A stretch of DNA of 64,000 bases from an uncultured Bacteroidales bacterium (lineage in GTDB: Bacteria > Bacteroidota > Bacteroidia > Bacteroidales > UBA932), in contig ONOH01000004.1 in the NCBI GenBank assembly GCA_900319405.1, positions 62,001-126,000 on the forward strand, given 5' to 3'. The translations under genes were made by a program, and so were the position numbers. Position 1 is the stretch's first letter. Every line of letters starts with the position of its first letter. Of the stretch, positions 1 to 8,194 are shown one piece after another. The notes beneath the pieces are model-generated. The model was not told the origin of the DNA, ran no database searches, and saw nothing but the letters and a program-made list of their open reading frames with translations.

Positions 1-1618
1 CGACAGGAAGCGTTCCCGTCAAACAATAGTTATAATCAAAGAAATCCGACAAGTCGGTAAGCTTTTCATTGTTGACAAAGAAATCTCCCGAGACGATATT
101 TCCGGAAGCGGAGGGGTCGGCTATAACACAATCATTATAACCAACGAAGAAGTTGGCTGTTTCCAAATGGGGGTTGTTCTGGAAAAGCTTGGCGGGGAGG
201 TAGCCCCGGTGGGCTTTGTTGAATGCTCTCTGAAAAGCTCTGTTGGCATTCTTAAGATTCGGAGCCTCCCACAGCAGCCGCTCGGGAATCAACTGGCCGT
301 TAGACTGCGCCACAAGGCCGATACCGACCGCTTCGGTACCCCATCCGCTCCCCCATATAAGAACACAGGCCCGCAATCGAAGTTAATACAGGCTTGTCCT
401 TTAAAAGCAAGGGGGGGACTTTCCCTGTCATCCAGATATTATAAGTGAAGGTGTAGTTCATATCCTCCACCTTTTTGCAGTTCCAAAACAGTTCCTCCGG
501 AACGAAATATCCGGATGAATCGCCCGTCAGGCCATTGCAGTATGCGAAAGTGTAATTAAATCTCTTCGCCTCTACACAGTCCTCGAAAAGCGTTCCCGGG
601 GTTGGGAGCCACCATTATCTCTATCGGCGCCGAAGACTGGGATGCCGGGTCAAGCGCCAAGGATATGAGTTGCCGGGTCCGGATTTTGACCACTTTTTCC
701 TTTGTGACTTCATTGGCTCCGCTTCCCCGCGTGCCCGTTATGCGGACGTAGATGACTCCGCGCTCGGTGGGGGTTGTCGAGAAGGATCTCCCGTCGGAGG
801 AAACGGTGCTGGTGTAGGGAAGATCGGTCACGCTTCTGTCGTGCCAGTTAGTCTCATCCGTACTCCATTCGTACTTGTACTCGGGCGCAGGTTTGGCGCT
901 GGAATAGACACTGAACGAGGCCTGCTCGCCTCTCCAGACAATGATGCTGTCCTTGCTCGGGGTGAAGTCGAACTTGGGGAAGAAATATTCCCCCTCGTAG
1001 CGCTGCAGCTTCTGGCCATCGATGAACACGGTGGCATTGAGCAGATTCGGGACACCCATATTGTCGATGAAAACCTTGCTGCAGGCCGGGAAGCGGAGCC
1101 ATTTACCGTTTTCCTTCAGTTCGAGCCTGCGGGTGGTTCCGTTGCTGAACGTCAGGATCAGTGTCAACTTCTCCTGCGTCATCGGAAGGGCGAAAAGGGT
1201 GAACGAACGGGCCTGGGTCTTGCTCAGTTGAATGCCGCTGCCCAAATCCAGGCTCACCGATCTCTCCGGGCTGTAGATGGTCGTGTCTGAGCAGTTTACC
1301 GAATTGTCCCCGGCAGCGTCAATCTCCACCGAGAAATCGCCCGCCATATTCGAATCGGCACTCCTCAACTCCAGTTTTGTCAGTAGCGTCCCTTCCGGAA
1401 TCTCGCTGTCGGCCAGGGTCTTGAGCGAAATGCGAAACGCTGTCACCAGGGGCTTGAACTTCAGCCTCACCTTGGTCCGCGGCGTTTCATCCTCGCTCAT
1501 GGCGACGGCGTACATGCAGGCGTGGTTCATGTCCGGTCTGTACTCGGTGCGGCTGCTGTTCCACGAGCCCCCTGCTCTGAAGGAACGGTGGCCGGTATAT
1601 CCAGGGAAGCGGGAGCTT
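1..1618 (-). pseudogene. Decayed fimbrillin / leucine-rich surface protein gene, truncated at both ends
   Basis: Read on the minus strand, this is a surface-protein gene broken into pieces. From about 1618 to 600 one frame gives a fimbrillin-like segment (for example KFKPLVTAFRISLKTL) followed by an Ig-like stretch. This frame is open upstream of its first ATG at 1530 and runs into the end of the preceding regulator gene, so the signal peptide and N-terminus are missing. Near 595-600 (a C4 run) the sense moves to another frame, giving TLFEDCVEAKRFNYTFAYC and PEELFWNCKKVEDMNYTF, typical of BspA-like leucine-rich surface proteins. It moves again at the G7 tract 411-417 and near 349-353. It then continues as LIPERLLWEAPNLKNANRAF and off the window edge. 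An intact gene disturbed by sequencing slips cannot be excluded, but the long genes nearby are unbroken. Confidence 0.75.
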
Positions 1619-3133
1619 TCAGGAGGTGGCGGCGCTGCGGTAGGCCGAGGGGGACATGCCGTACTGCTCCTGGAAGAGTCGGTTGAAGGTGGAGCGGGAG
1701 GAGAAGCCGGCTTCTTCGCTCACGGCCTGGACCGAGACTTCGTTGGCGGAAGAGAGGGCCTCGGCTGCCCAACGGAGCCGAAGGTGGTTGATAAAGTTGC
1801 TCAGGGTGAGTCCTGCGCACTGTTTGACGGCGTTGGAAAGGTAAGTGCGATTGGTTGCCAGGCGGGCGCAGAGCTCGTCCCGGCCCAACTCGGGATTCTT
1901 GAACAGTTCTTCCCTTTTCATCAGGGACAGGAGCGAGGCGTACAGCGAAGCCTCGGGCGAGGACTGTTCGCCGATGTGCTCCACCATCTCTTCCTCGGCC
2001 TTTTCCTCGGCATGGATGGTCTCCATCGAGGCCTGGAACAAGGCCTTGTTCTTGCGCCGGAGTGATCGCGCATAGAAGAAAACGGCCAGGGTAAGGGCCG
2101 ACAGCAGCAGAAGGATCAGCGTGAGGCTGGTGATGCGCTGCCTGGCGGCCTTGTTTTCCAGCTGGAGCTCTTTCAGGTGGTACTGCTGCGCCAGGGTGTT
2201 GAGTTGCTCGCTGGTGCGGTGAATCTGGGCCGAGTCGTTTTCGGCGGCATAGGCCCGGTAGTTGTCCACGGCCAGGGAGAGGTCGCCGTTGTCCCTCTGG
2301 TAATCGGCCAGGGCCAGTCGGAACTGCGCCACTTTCACCCAATTCCCAATGCGACGGTTGCGGGCGACGAGGCTGTCCAGCCGCTCATAGGCCGATGTCT
2401 TTTTCCCCGTGAGCTGCTCGAACTGAATGATGGCCGTCTGGATGAGCTCTTCCTGGCTGGGGTCTTTGAGCAAATCGGCATAGCGGAGCATCGTGTCCTG
2501 CATGGCTTCGGCCTCTTTGAGGCGGTTCAGCCGCTGGAGCAGCACAAAGCGGTAGCGGGCCTGTTTGAGCCGGCTGCCGTAATCCTGTTTGCCCACATTT
2601 CCCTCCATCTTGTACAGCAGGGTGTAGGTGGAGTCGTTCATCGCCAGGCCCTCCTCGGCGGCGTTCAGGTTCATGGCCACCGCCTGCAGGTTGAACCCCG
2701 CCCGGAGTGCGCGGCCGTTTTCTCCCAGCTCCTGCAATTGCCGGAAAGCCCTGCGATAATGGCTCTCCGACTCCTTGGGCTGGCGGTTTCCCAGGTAAAA
2801 CTGACCAAAACAGAACTCTGTCACAGCTTGTCCCAGCGCACTGTTCTGCTCCTGGGCCTTCTGCGACATCTCCCGGAGGACCGCCATCGCCTCTGCGCTG
2901 CGCCCCCAAAGCTGGAGCCGGTCCAGGAGGGTGGCGTAGGCGTTGTACAGCTGCTTTTCGTTTCCGTGCAACTCGTGGTAGGCAATCAGGTCCCTGTTGG
3001 CCTCCAGGAAGCCATCCCGGTCATCGGCCATATACAACTCCTGCATCCGGGCGCGGCGCAGGGAATCGGCCTTCCGCGGATTCTCGGGGCCCGTGGAAAG
3101 CAGAATCAGAAGGAGCGATAGCAATAATCCCAT
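1619..3133 (-). CDS. Membrane-spanning TPR / AraC-type transcriptional regulator
   Basis: Predicted one-component regulator of 504 residues. Starting at the ATG at 3133 gives a hydrophobic signal/anchor (MGLLLSLLLILLST). The frame is open further upstream, but that extension reads like translated promoter DNA. Residues about 25-290 are helical TPR-like repeats. They are followed by one membrane segment (LTLILLLLSALTLAVFFYA), a charged coiled coil, and a C-terminal AraC-type double helix-turn-helix (NRTYLSNAVKQCAG; AGFSSRSTFNRLFQEQYGMSP). The layout suggests a periplasmic TPR sensor coupled through the membrane to a DNA-binding domain, without kinase or receiver. It is divergent from the peptide/fimbrillin operon at 3408. 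The intergenic region carries tandem 21-bp-pitch sites of the kind AraC proteins bind, so it is the natural candidate to control that operon (inference). Confidence 0.85.
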   Translation of the reverse strand: MGLLLSLLLILLSTGPENPRKADSLRRARMQELYMADDRDGFLEANRDLIAYHELHGNEKQLYNAYATLLDRLQLWGRSAEAMAVLREMSQKAQEQNSALGQAVTEFCFGQFYLGNRQPKESESHYRRAFRQLQELGENGRALRAGFNLQAVAMNLNAAEEGLAMNDSTYTLLYKMEGNVGKQDYGSRLKQARYRFVLLQRLNRLKEAEAMQDTMLRYADLLKDPSQEELIQTAIIQFEQLTGKKTSAYERLDSLVARNRRIGNWVKVAQFRLALADYQRDNGDLSLAVDNYRAYAAENDSAQIHRTSEQLNTLAQQYHLKELQLENKAARQRITSLTLILLLLSALTLAVFFYARSLRRKNKALFQASMETIHAEEKAEEEMVEHIGEQSSPEASLYASLLSLMKREELFKNPELGRDELCARLATNRTYLSNAVKQCAGLTLSNFINHLRLRWAAEALSSANEVSVQAVSEEAGFSSRSTFNRLFQEQYGMSPSAYRSAATS

Positions 3134-3211
3134 ATCAAGCACAAACTTACATAAAAATCTTGGATTTTTACGCCTGCGGTGGGTATAAAACTTTTTTTCT
3201 TCAATCGGTGA

Positions 3212-3256
3212 CGCGACCTGCGCATTATCGGCCCAAAACGCGTTTGTTTCGTAACC
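3212..3256 (+). repeat. Dispersed intergenic repeat, copy A (core AAACGCGTTT)
   Basis: About 45 bp that recur, inverted, at 6924-6971. The best-conserved stretch is CGGCCCAAAACGCGTTTGT, which contains the perfect 10-bp palindrome AAACGCGTTT at 3236-3245. The flanks also match with scattered substitutions. It lies between the regulator gene and its divergent operon. It could be a protein-binding site or a small interspersed repeat. Confidence 0.6.
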
Positions 3257-3280
3257 TAAGTGCTCCGAAAATGCAAAAAT

Positions 3281-3344
3281 TGTCAGAATGAGACATAAAA
3301 TTGTCAAGTTGAGACATCGGTTTTGTTCGGGGATGTTATTTTTG
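3281..3344 (+). promoter_or_regulatory. Tandem operator (two 15-bp sites, 21-bp pitch) plus -7 box
   Basis: Two direct copies of an interrupted palindrome TGTC-N7-GACA are visible: TGTCAGAATGAGACA at 3281-3295 and TGTCAAGTTGAGACA at 3302-3316. Their starts are 21 bp apart. Exactly 20 bp after the second copy is TATTTTTG (3337-3344), a perfect Bacteroidota -7 box (TAnnTTTG). No good -33 box is present and the second site abuts the -33 position, as expected for activator-dependent transcription of the AraC class II type. The same arrangement occurs at 58505-58568. Confidence 0.75.
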
Positions 3345-3407
3345 CCACAGTTTGTGAGGTCGGAACGGTGAGAACGTTTTTCTTTCATTTTTATATTGTG
3401 CGCTTTT

Positions 3408-3545
3408 ATGAAAAACAACACAGTCAAAGAATTGTACAGCCGGCCGGAGTGCCTGGTGGTGCAGCTGAAGCTCGAAGGAGCGGTCCTGACGTTAAGTCCC
3501 CCGAGGAATTACGAAGCCGGCGGCTACGATCCGCTGAACCCTTAA
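3408..3545 (+). CDS. Short peptide, family member 1, upstream of a fimbrillin-like lipoprotein
   Basis: An ATG-initiated 45-codon reading frame with no signal peptide or membrane segment. It shares a pattern with the peptides at 39726, 58598 and 60225: Tyr-x2-Pro near residue 10 (YSRPE), a Val/Leu-rich core (LVVQLKLEGAVLTLSP) with the Glu-Gly and Ser positions conserved, and a Pro-rich C-terminus (YDPLNP). The DPLNP ending is shared exactly with the peptide at 39726. It is the first gene after the tandem operator and ends 15 nt before the lipoprotein start. Function is unknown. Options include a secreted or processed peptide, a chaperone-like partner of the lipoprotein, or a leader peptide. 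Confidence 0.7.
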   Translation: MKNNTVKELYSRPECLVVQLKLEGAVLTLSPPRNYEAGGYDPLNP

Positions 3546-3560
3546 AAGAAGGAGGACAAG

Positions 3561-5054
3561 ATGATGAAAAAAGTATTTGTACTCTTTGCCCTGGCTTTTG
3601 CCCTGCTGTCCTGCAACAAGGTGGTAACGGATATCCAACCCGTCGAAGGCCCCGCTCCCGAGCCCGAAACCGAAATCATCACCATCACCGCCAAACTGGC
3701 CCCCAAGACCAGCCCTACCAAGGCCGTGGCCGACAACGGCGACGGCAAGATAACGGTCACCTGGGCCGTGGACGAGCACCTGGCCATCCTCTACGAGGCC
3801 GGTGGCGAGAAGAAAATGGCCGATGCCCGCATTACGGAGGTGGGTGCCACCGGTGCCGCTACCATTGAATTTGTAGTGGAAGGTGCGGAGAACGACACCC
3901 CCTGCACCCTGGTCTATCCCCTCACGGCCGCCAAGGATGATTACTCGGGCGTGCAGGAAGCCGCCACGCTGCTTGCCAGCCAGAACGGTACGCTGAACGC
4001 CAGCCTGGACGTGCGAGTGGGCGAAGGCACCATCCAGACCACCGAGCCCGGTCTCACCGTCACCTCCCAGCCCGTTCCGCAGTTTGCCATTTTCAAGTTC
4101 ACCACTTTGAACGCAGACGGTACGACAGCGTTACAGTTCTACAGCCTGGACGTCTCCATGGGCGGGCAGGAGTACACCATTCGTGGAGGCCTGCTCCCCA
4201 GCGAGCTTTATGTGGCCCTTCCTGCCGTGAGGGAGGAAAGCGTAGCCTTCACCGGCTGGGGATACGGCAAAAAATTCACGGCCTCGTTCCCTTCCGTCAG
4301 TTTCGAGGCGGGTTTCTATTACCAATCTTCCATCCGGCTGGCACCGGTTGTGGTGAACCTTTCCACACTCACCGGCAACTATGAGGCGCAAGATGGTGAA
4401 ACCCTCACCGGAACCCTTGAGGCGTGTTATATTATATCCGTCGCCCCCATGGCCACGGTAACGCTAAGCGGCGTCGATATCGATATGTCCAGGTTTGGAA
4501 CTGATGCCTGGGGCATTGGGTGTACAAGAGACGCATTCCTTGTTCTGGAAGAAGGGACGTCAAACCGTGTTGTCGGATATAGCCGTTCCCCCGGCATCTA
4601 TATTGCCCCGGGCTATAGGCTAACCATTAAGGGAACAGGAGAGCTTCATGCTATTGGAGCAGGGTTTGGCGCCGGTATCGGAGGCGGGGAGGATCTAGAC
4701 TGTGGCAATATTTGGATAATGGGTGGTACAGTCTGTGCCGAGGGGTCGGCGCTGAATTATCAGATGTATGGGAACCATACTGATTTATATTATTCGTGGG
4801 GTGCGGCGGGCATCGGTGGCGGACATAGTGCTGACTGTGGAGATATTTACATCTTTGACACGGTTACCCAGGTGACGGCCCAGGCATACGGAAACTGCTC
4901 CAGTATCGGCCCTGGAGAAGGAGGCACTTGCAGCGGAAGTATTTTTGTAGGGCTTAACGAGGACATGGACGAATATGTATTTTATGGACCACAACCCTAT
5001 GATTGGGATTATTTATGGGAAACGTTGGAGAACTGCTTCGTTTATAAGCCGTAA
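3561..5054 (+). CDS. Fimbrillin-like lipoprotein with C-terminal glycine-rich repeat domain
   Basis: Predicted surface lipoprotein of about 497 residues. The signal peptide ends in lipobox LLSC (Cys18). Residues about 35-275 resemble the N-terminal module of Bacteroidales fimbrillin / Mfa-like proteins (ITITAKLAPKTSPTKAV; VTWAVDEHLAILY). The C-terminal part is different: Gly-rich repeats (GAGFGAGIGGGEDLDCGNIWI, then WGAAGIGGGHSADCGDIYIF) that look like short beta-helix or beta-roll coils. A strong Shine-Dalgarno-like AAGGAGG precedes the start, and the second ATG at 3564 is equally possible. It is co-transcribed with the 45-residue peptide 15 nt upstream and expected to be controlled by the tandem operator. 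The ligand or polymerising role is unknown. Confidence 0.75.
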   Translation: MMKKVFVLFALAFALLSCNKVVTDIQPVEGPAPEPETEIITITAKLAPKTSPTKAVADNGDGKITVTWAVDEHLAILYEAGGEKKMADARITEVGATGAATIEFVVEGAENDTPCTLVYPLTAAKDDYSGVQEAATLLASQNGTLNASLDVRVGEGTIQTTEPGLTVTSQPVPQFAIFKFTTLNADGTTALQFYSLDVSMGGQEYTIRGGLLPSELYVALPAVREESVAFTGWGYGKKFTASFPSVSFEAGFYYQSSIRLAPVVVNLSTLTGNYEAQDGETLTGTLEACYIISVAPMATVTLSGVDIDMSRFGTDAWGIGCTRDAFLVLEEGTSNRVVGYSRSPGIYIAPGYRLTIKGTGELHAIGAGFGAGIGGGEDLDCGNIWIMGGTVCAEGSALNYQMYGNHTDLYYSWGAAGIGGGHSADCGDIYIFDTVTQVTAQAYGNCSSIGPGEGGTCSGSIFVGLNEDMDEYVFYGPQPYDWDYLWETLENCFVYKP

Positions 5055-5124
5055 AGAAGGCAAGCGTGCGGAGGGACCGGAGGCCGAAAGCCCCGCGCTT
5101 TACGCGAAGAATCCCAATTTTTAT

Positions 5125-5132
5125 TATATTTG
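5125..5132 (+). promoter_or_regulatory. Promoter -7 box for galK
   Basis: TATATTTG matches TAnnTTTG exactly and lies 26 bp before the galK ATG. A TTTA at 5098-5101 is a weak -33 candidate. Confidence 0.6.
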
Positions 5133-5158
5133 TGGACAGACACAAAATACCCACTGAT

Positions 5159-6304
5159 ATGAAAACCAAAATCCAGGAAAAATTCAAGAGCCTTTTCGGA
5201 GAGGAAGGCATTCTCTATGCATCGGCCGGACGTGTGAACCTCATCGGCGAGCACACGGACTACAACGGGGGCTACGTGTTCCCCGGCGCCATCAACTTCG
5301 GCATCATGACCGCCATCAAGCCCAACGGAACCGACATGGTCAAACTCTTCGCCCTGGACATGGAGGAGTATGAGGAGTTCGACCTGGCCTCCGAACAGCT
5401 TCCAAAAGCCCATTGGCCCAAGTACGTCTTTGGTGTTTGCAAGGAGATACTCAAGCGCGGCGGCAAGGTGGAGGGCTTTAACGCTGTCTTCGCCGGAGAT
5501 GTTCCCCACGGCGCGGGCCTCAGCTCATCGGCCGCCCTGGAAAGCACCTTCGCCTATGCCCTCAACGACCTGTTCAACGACAACGCCATAGACAAGTACG
5601 AGCTGGCCAAAATCGGCCAGAGCACCGAGCACAACTACTGCGGCGTCAAGTGCGGCATCATGGACCAGTTCGCCTCGCTCTTCGGCAAGGAGGGGTCCCT
5701 GATCCGCCTCAACTGCAAAACCGGGGAATACAAGTACTTCCCCTTCCACCCCAAGGGCTATAAACTGGTCCTGATTGACACCCGCGTGAAGCACCGGCTG
5801 GCCGACAGCGCCTACAACAAGCGCCGCGAATCCTGCGAGCGGGCCGCCGCCGCCATCCGCAGGAACCATCCCGAGGTGGAATTCCTTTCGGATGCCAAGC
5901 GCCTGTGGCTGGACGAGGTCCGCGGAGAAATTTCCCAGGAGGATTTCCTCCGGGCCGAATACGTAATCGGGGAGGTCCAGCGCGTGCTGGATGTCTGCGA
6001 CGCCCTGGAAAGGGACGATTACGAGACTGTGGGCGAGATGATGTACCAGACCCACTTCGGCCTGTCCCGCCTGTACGAAGTCTCCTGCGAAGAGCTGGAT
6101 TTCCTGAACAAACTGGCCCGCAAGTGCGAGGTGACCGGTTCCCGCGTGATGGGCGGCGGCTTCGGCGGCTGCACCATCAACCTGGTGAAAGACGAGCTCT
6201 GCGACCACTTCATCCGGACGGCGGTGGACGAGTTCTCCCGGCAGTTCGGCCACGAGCCCAAGATCTACGACGTAGTCATCAGCGATGGTGCCCGCAAGCT
6301 GTAA
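5159..6304 (+). CDS. galK: Galactokinase
   Basis: Cytoplasmic GHMP-family kinase that phosphorylates alpha-D-galactose to galactose 1-phosphate with ATP, the first committed step of the Leloir pathway. All three family motifs are visible: GRVNLIGEHTDYNGG near residue 22, the ATP loop PHGAGLSSSAALE near residue 115, and MGGGFGGCTINLV near the C-terminus. The catalytic Asp is in CGIMDQFASLFG. The length, 381 residues, is normal. The frame is open further upstream, but the ATG at 5159 follows the promoter and gives the usual N-terminus (MKTKIQEKFKSLFG). No galT or galM neighbour is present. The end overlaps the following CpXC gene by 20 nt, so the two are probably co-transcribed. Confidence 0.95.
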   Translation: MKTKIQEKFKSLFGEEGILYASAGRVNLIGEHTDYNGGYVFPGAINFGIMTAIKPNGTDMVKLFALDMEEYEEFDLASEQLPKAHWPKYVFGVCKEILKRGGKVEGFNAVFAGDVPHGAGLSSSAALESTFAYALNDLFNDNAIDKYELAKIGQSTEHNYCGVKCGIMDQFASLFGKEGSLIRLNCKTGEYKYFPFHPKGYKLVLIDTRVKHRLADSAYNKRRESCERAAAAIRRNHPEVEFLSDAKRLWLDEVRGEISQEDFLRAEYVIGEVQRVLDVCDALERDDYETVGEMMYQTHFGLSRLYEVSCEELDFLNKLARKCEVTGSRVMGGGFGGCTINLVKDELCDHFIRTAVDEFSRQFGHEPKIYDVVISDGARKL

Positions 6305-6899
6305 CCAATGCCATCGGCAGACGGAAATCGAAGTCTGCCAAAGTATCAACGTCGCCCTTGATCCGGCCCTCAAAGCCCGGGTCAAGGACGGCTCTTTATT
6401 CGTCTGGGAGTGCCCTTGCTGCGGCCAGCGCAACCTGGCGCGGTACCAGACCCTGTATCACGACCCCGAGACCCGCCTGATGGTCTGGCTCCTTCCCGGG
6501 GGAGAGGAACCTCCGAAGGCTGTGGCCGATGCCGTCCGGGAGTTGGACGGCTACACGCTCCGGCGCGTGCGCGAGGTGGGGGACCTCATCGAAAAGGTGA
6601 ATATCCACGACGCCGGCCTGGAAGACACCGTCCTGGAAATGTGCAAGTGGGTGACCCGGCAGGAACTGTCGGCCAAAAATGCGGCCGCCGCCAACGTCCC
6701 CCTTCGCTTCCTCCGCACCGAAGGGGCCGATAACGACCTGGTCTTCGCCTTCCCCCTGGAGGGCCGGATGCAGACCGTGAACGTGGGCTTCAATGTCTAT
6801 GAAGACGCCCGCGGCATTCTCCTGCGAAACCCCTCCGTCCACGCCGCCCAAGGCTTCGCGGTCGTGGACGCCGCCTGGATAGACCAATTCTTCGCGTGA
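6285..6899 (+). CDS. CpXC-domain (zinc-ribbon-like) protein
   Basis: Protein of 204 residues. It starts with a CxxC pair (CNQCHRQTEIEV) and has a second pair CPCCG about 32 residues later, in ECPCCGQRNLARYQTLYHDP. This is the pattern of the CpXC domain, a probable metal-binding module of unknown function. The C-terminal half has no recognisable motif. Its start lies inside the end of galK (20-nt overlap), suggesting translational coupling. The next gene converges on it. No function is established for this family. Confidence 0.75.
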   Translation: MVPASCNQCHRQTEIEVCQSINVALDPALKARVKDGSLFVWECPCCGQRNLARYQTLYHDPETRLMVWLLPGGEEPPKAVADAVRELDGYTLRRVREVGDLIEKVNIHDAGLEDTVLEMCKWVTRQELSAKNAAAANVPLRFLRTEGADNDLVFAFPLEGRMQTVNVGFNVYEDARGILLRNPSVHAAQGFAVVDAAWIDQFFA

Positions 6900-6923
6900 G
6901 ACGGCGGTTTTCGTGGTAGCGTG

Positions 6924-6971
6924 CCGGCTACGCGACAAACGCGTTTTGGGCCGAAAGTGCGTAAATCGCGG
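6924..6971 (-). repeat. Dispersed intergenic repeat, copy B (core AAACGCGTTT)
   Basis: Reverse-complement match to 3212-3256, sharing CGGCCCAAAACGCGTTTGT and a CGTA(A/G)CC flank. The palindromic core AAACGCGTTT is at 6937-6946. It fills most of the 79-bp gap between two convergent genes, where a promoter is not expected, which favours a repeat element over a simple promoter site. Confidence 0.6.
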
Positions 6972-6978
6972 CACCTCG

Positions 6979-8046
6979 CTACTTTTTATCTTTAGTAACG
7001 GGCAGGGATAGCCAGATGGGGCAATGGTCGGAGACGCCGCCGATGTAGCGGGGGCCGGAGTAGGTGCGGAGGGGTTTGGTACCGGCGTGAGTGCCATCCG
7101 GGGCCTGCAGGAAGGGGATTTGCAGGATTTCCATTCCATCGGCCCGGCACGCTTCGCTCACGAAAAACAGGTCGATGAGCTCCCAGGCGCCCTCATACTT
7201 GATGGTTCCGAGGCCTTTTTCTGCCAGGGGTTTGGCGAGGTTCCGGAGGGTGGGTTCCAGGTCCTTGTACAGTGGATTCTCCGGCGTGTCGTTGAAATCT
7301 CCCATCGCCACGATCCGGGAGATGCCGGCGGTCTGGAGGGAATCGGCCAATTGCTTCAAACGCCGCACGGCCGTCTCGCGCCTGGGCCCTGATGCCTCGG
7401 CCCCGCCGTATTTGGATGGATGGTGGTTCACCAGAAAGGCCGTTTCCTCCCCGTCTTTCCGGCCAATGAAAAGCAGAATGTCCCGCGTGGCCATCACGCT
7501 GGAATCCGGGTTATAGAGGTGGCAGGCTTTGGCATCGGCCTTTTGCAGACGCGAGGCACGGTAAAGGAGGGCGACGTCTATGCCGCGGGGGTCGGGCGAG
7601 TCGAAATGGACGATTCTGTAGTCCAGTTTGCGAAGGGCGGTTTGCTGCAGGAGCTCCTTCAGCACGCGGGCGTTTTCCACCTCGGCCAGGCCGATGACAT
7701 CCGGCAGGCCGCCCTGCTCCGATGCCGCCCAGAGAATGCCTTTGGCCACGGCGTTGCACTTGGTCCGAAACTTCCGGCGGCTCCAGTGCCGCACCCCGAA
7801 GGAAGAGAAATCCTCTTCCGAGGTGCTGGTGGAATCGGCCCGGTTGTCGAAGAAATTCTCCAGGTTCCAGAACATCAGCCGAAGCGTATCGGCCGGAGTT
7901 GCGGCGCGGCGGGCAGTGTCGGCCGATAGGGCAGTCCGCCCGGCCCCGTTCCAAGCGGCCCAAGACCGTCTCCCGGCCCCGGCATCGGCCCAAATGAGAA
8001 TCAATAGCGCTCCCAAGAGGCTTTTTGGCAAGAAAAAAAGCTTCAT
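6979..8046 (-). CDS. Secreted endonuclease/exonuclease/phosphatase-family protein
   Basis: Protein of 355 residues beginning at the ATG at 8046, which gives a signal peptide (LFFLPKSLLGALLILIWADAGA). The mature part carries the EEP-fold metal-dependent hydrolase motifs: LMFWNLENFF (metal-binding Asn), GLAEVEN (metal-binding Glu), MGDFNDTPENPLY (catalytic Asp/Asn) and SDHCPIWL (catalytic His). Family members cleave nucleic-acid or inositol/sphingolipid phosphodiesters, and substrate cannot be told from sequence. Export suggests extracellular or periplasmic nucleic-acid scavenging (inference). It lies downstream of ychF on the same strand, separated by two hairpins. Confidence 0.85.
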   Translation of the reverse strand: MKLFFLPKSLLGALLILIWADAGAGRRSWAAWNGAGRTALSADTARRAATPADTLRLMFWNLENFFDNRADSTSTSEEDFSSFGVRHWSRRKFRTKCNAVAKGILWAASEQGGLPDVIGLAEVENARVLKELLQQTALRKLDYRIVHFDSPDPRGIDVALLYRASRLQKADAKACHLYNPDSSVMATRDILLFIGRKDGEETAFLVNHHPSKYGGAEASGPRRETAVRRLKQLADSLQTAGISRIVAMGDFNDTPENPLYKDLEPTLRNLAKPLAEKGLGTIKYEGAWELIDLFFVSEACRADGMEILQIPFLQAPDGTHAGTKPLRTYSGPRYIGGVSDHCPIWLSLPVTKDKK

Positions 8047-8097
8047 ACCCCCGAAGATACGCCTTTTTTCCGGACAGTCGCGCTGCGGGCTGATCTG

Positions 8098-8161
8098 TAA
8101 TACATTGATTCTCAATGTATTACGGAAAATCCTCTGCACTTTTTGCGCAGAGGATTTTCCG
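8098..8161. repeat. Two adjacent perfect hairpins between ychF and the nuclease gene
   Basis: TAATACATTGA (8098-8108) pairs with TCAATGTATTA (8112-8122) around a 3-nt loop. CGGAAAATCCTCTGC (8123-8137) then pairs with GCAGAGGATTTTCCG (8147-8161), a 15-bp perfect stem with a 9-nt loop. Neither has a clear T-run. They sit after ychF and before the nuclease gene start on the minus strand, so they may terminate ychF transcription, be processed, or bind a dimeric regulator. Confidence 0.7.
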
Positions 8162-8194
8162 TAAGCGATTGTAAAACAAGCGTTTACGGACTAC

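Noticed and set aside
3134..3427. Longer N-terminus (extra 98 codons) for the AraC-type regulator
   Set aside because: It would translate the divergent promoter and both operator copies, and would hide the signal peptide that starts at 3133.
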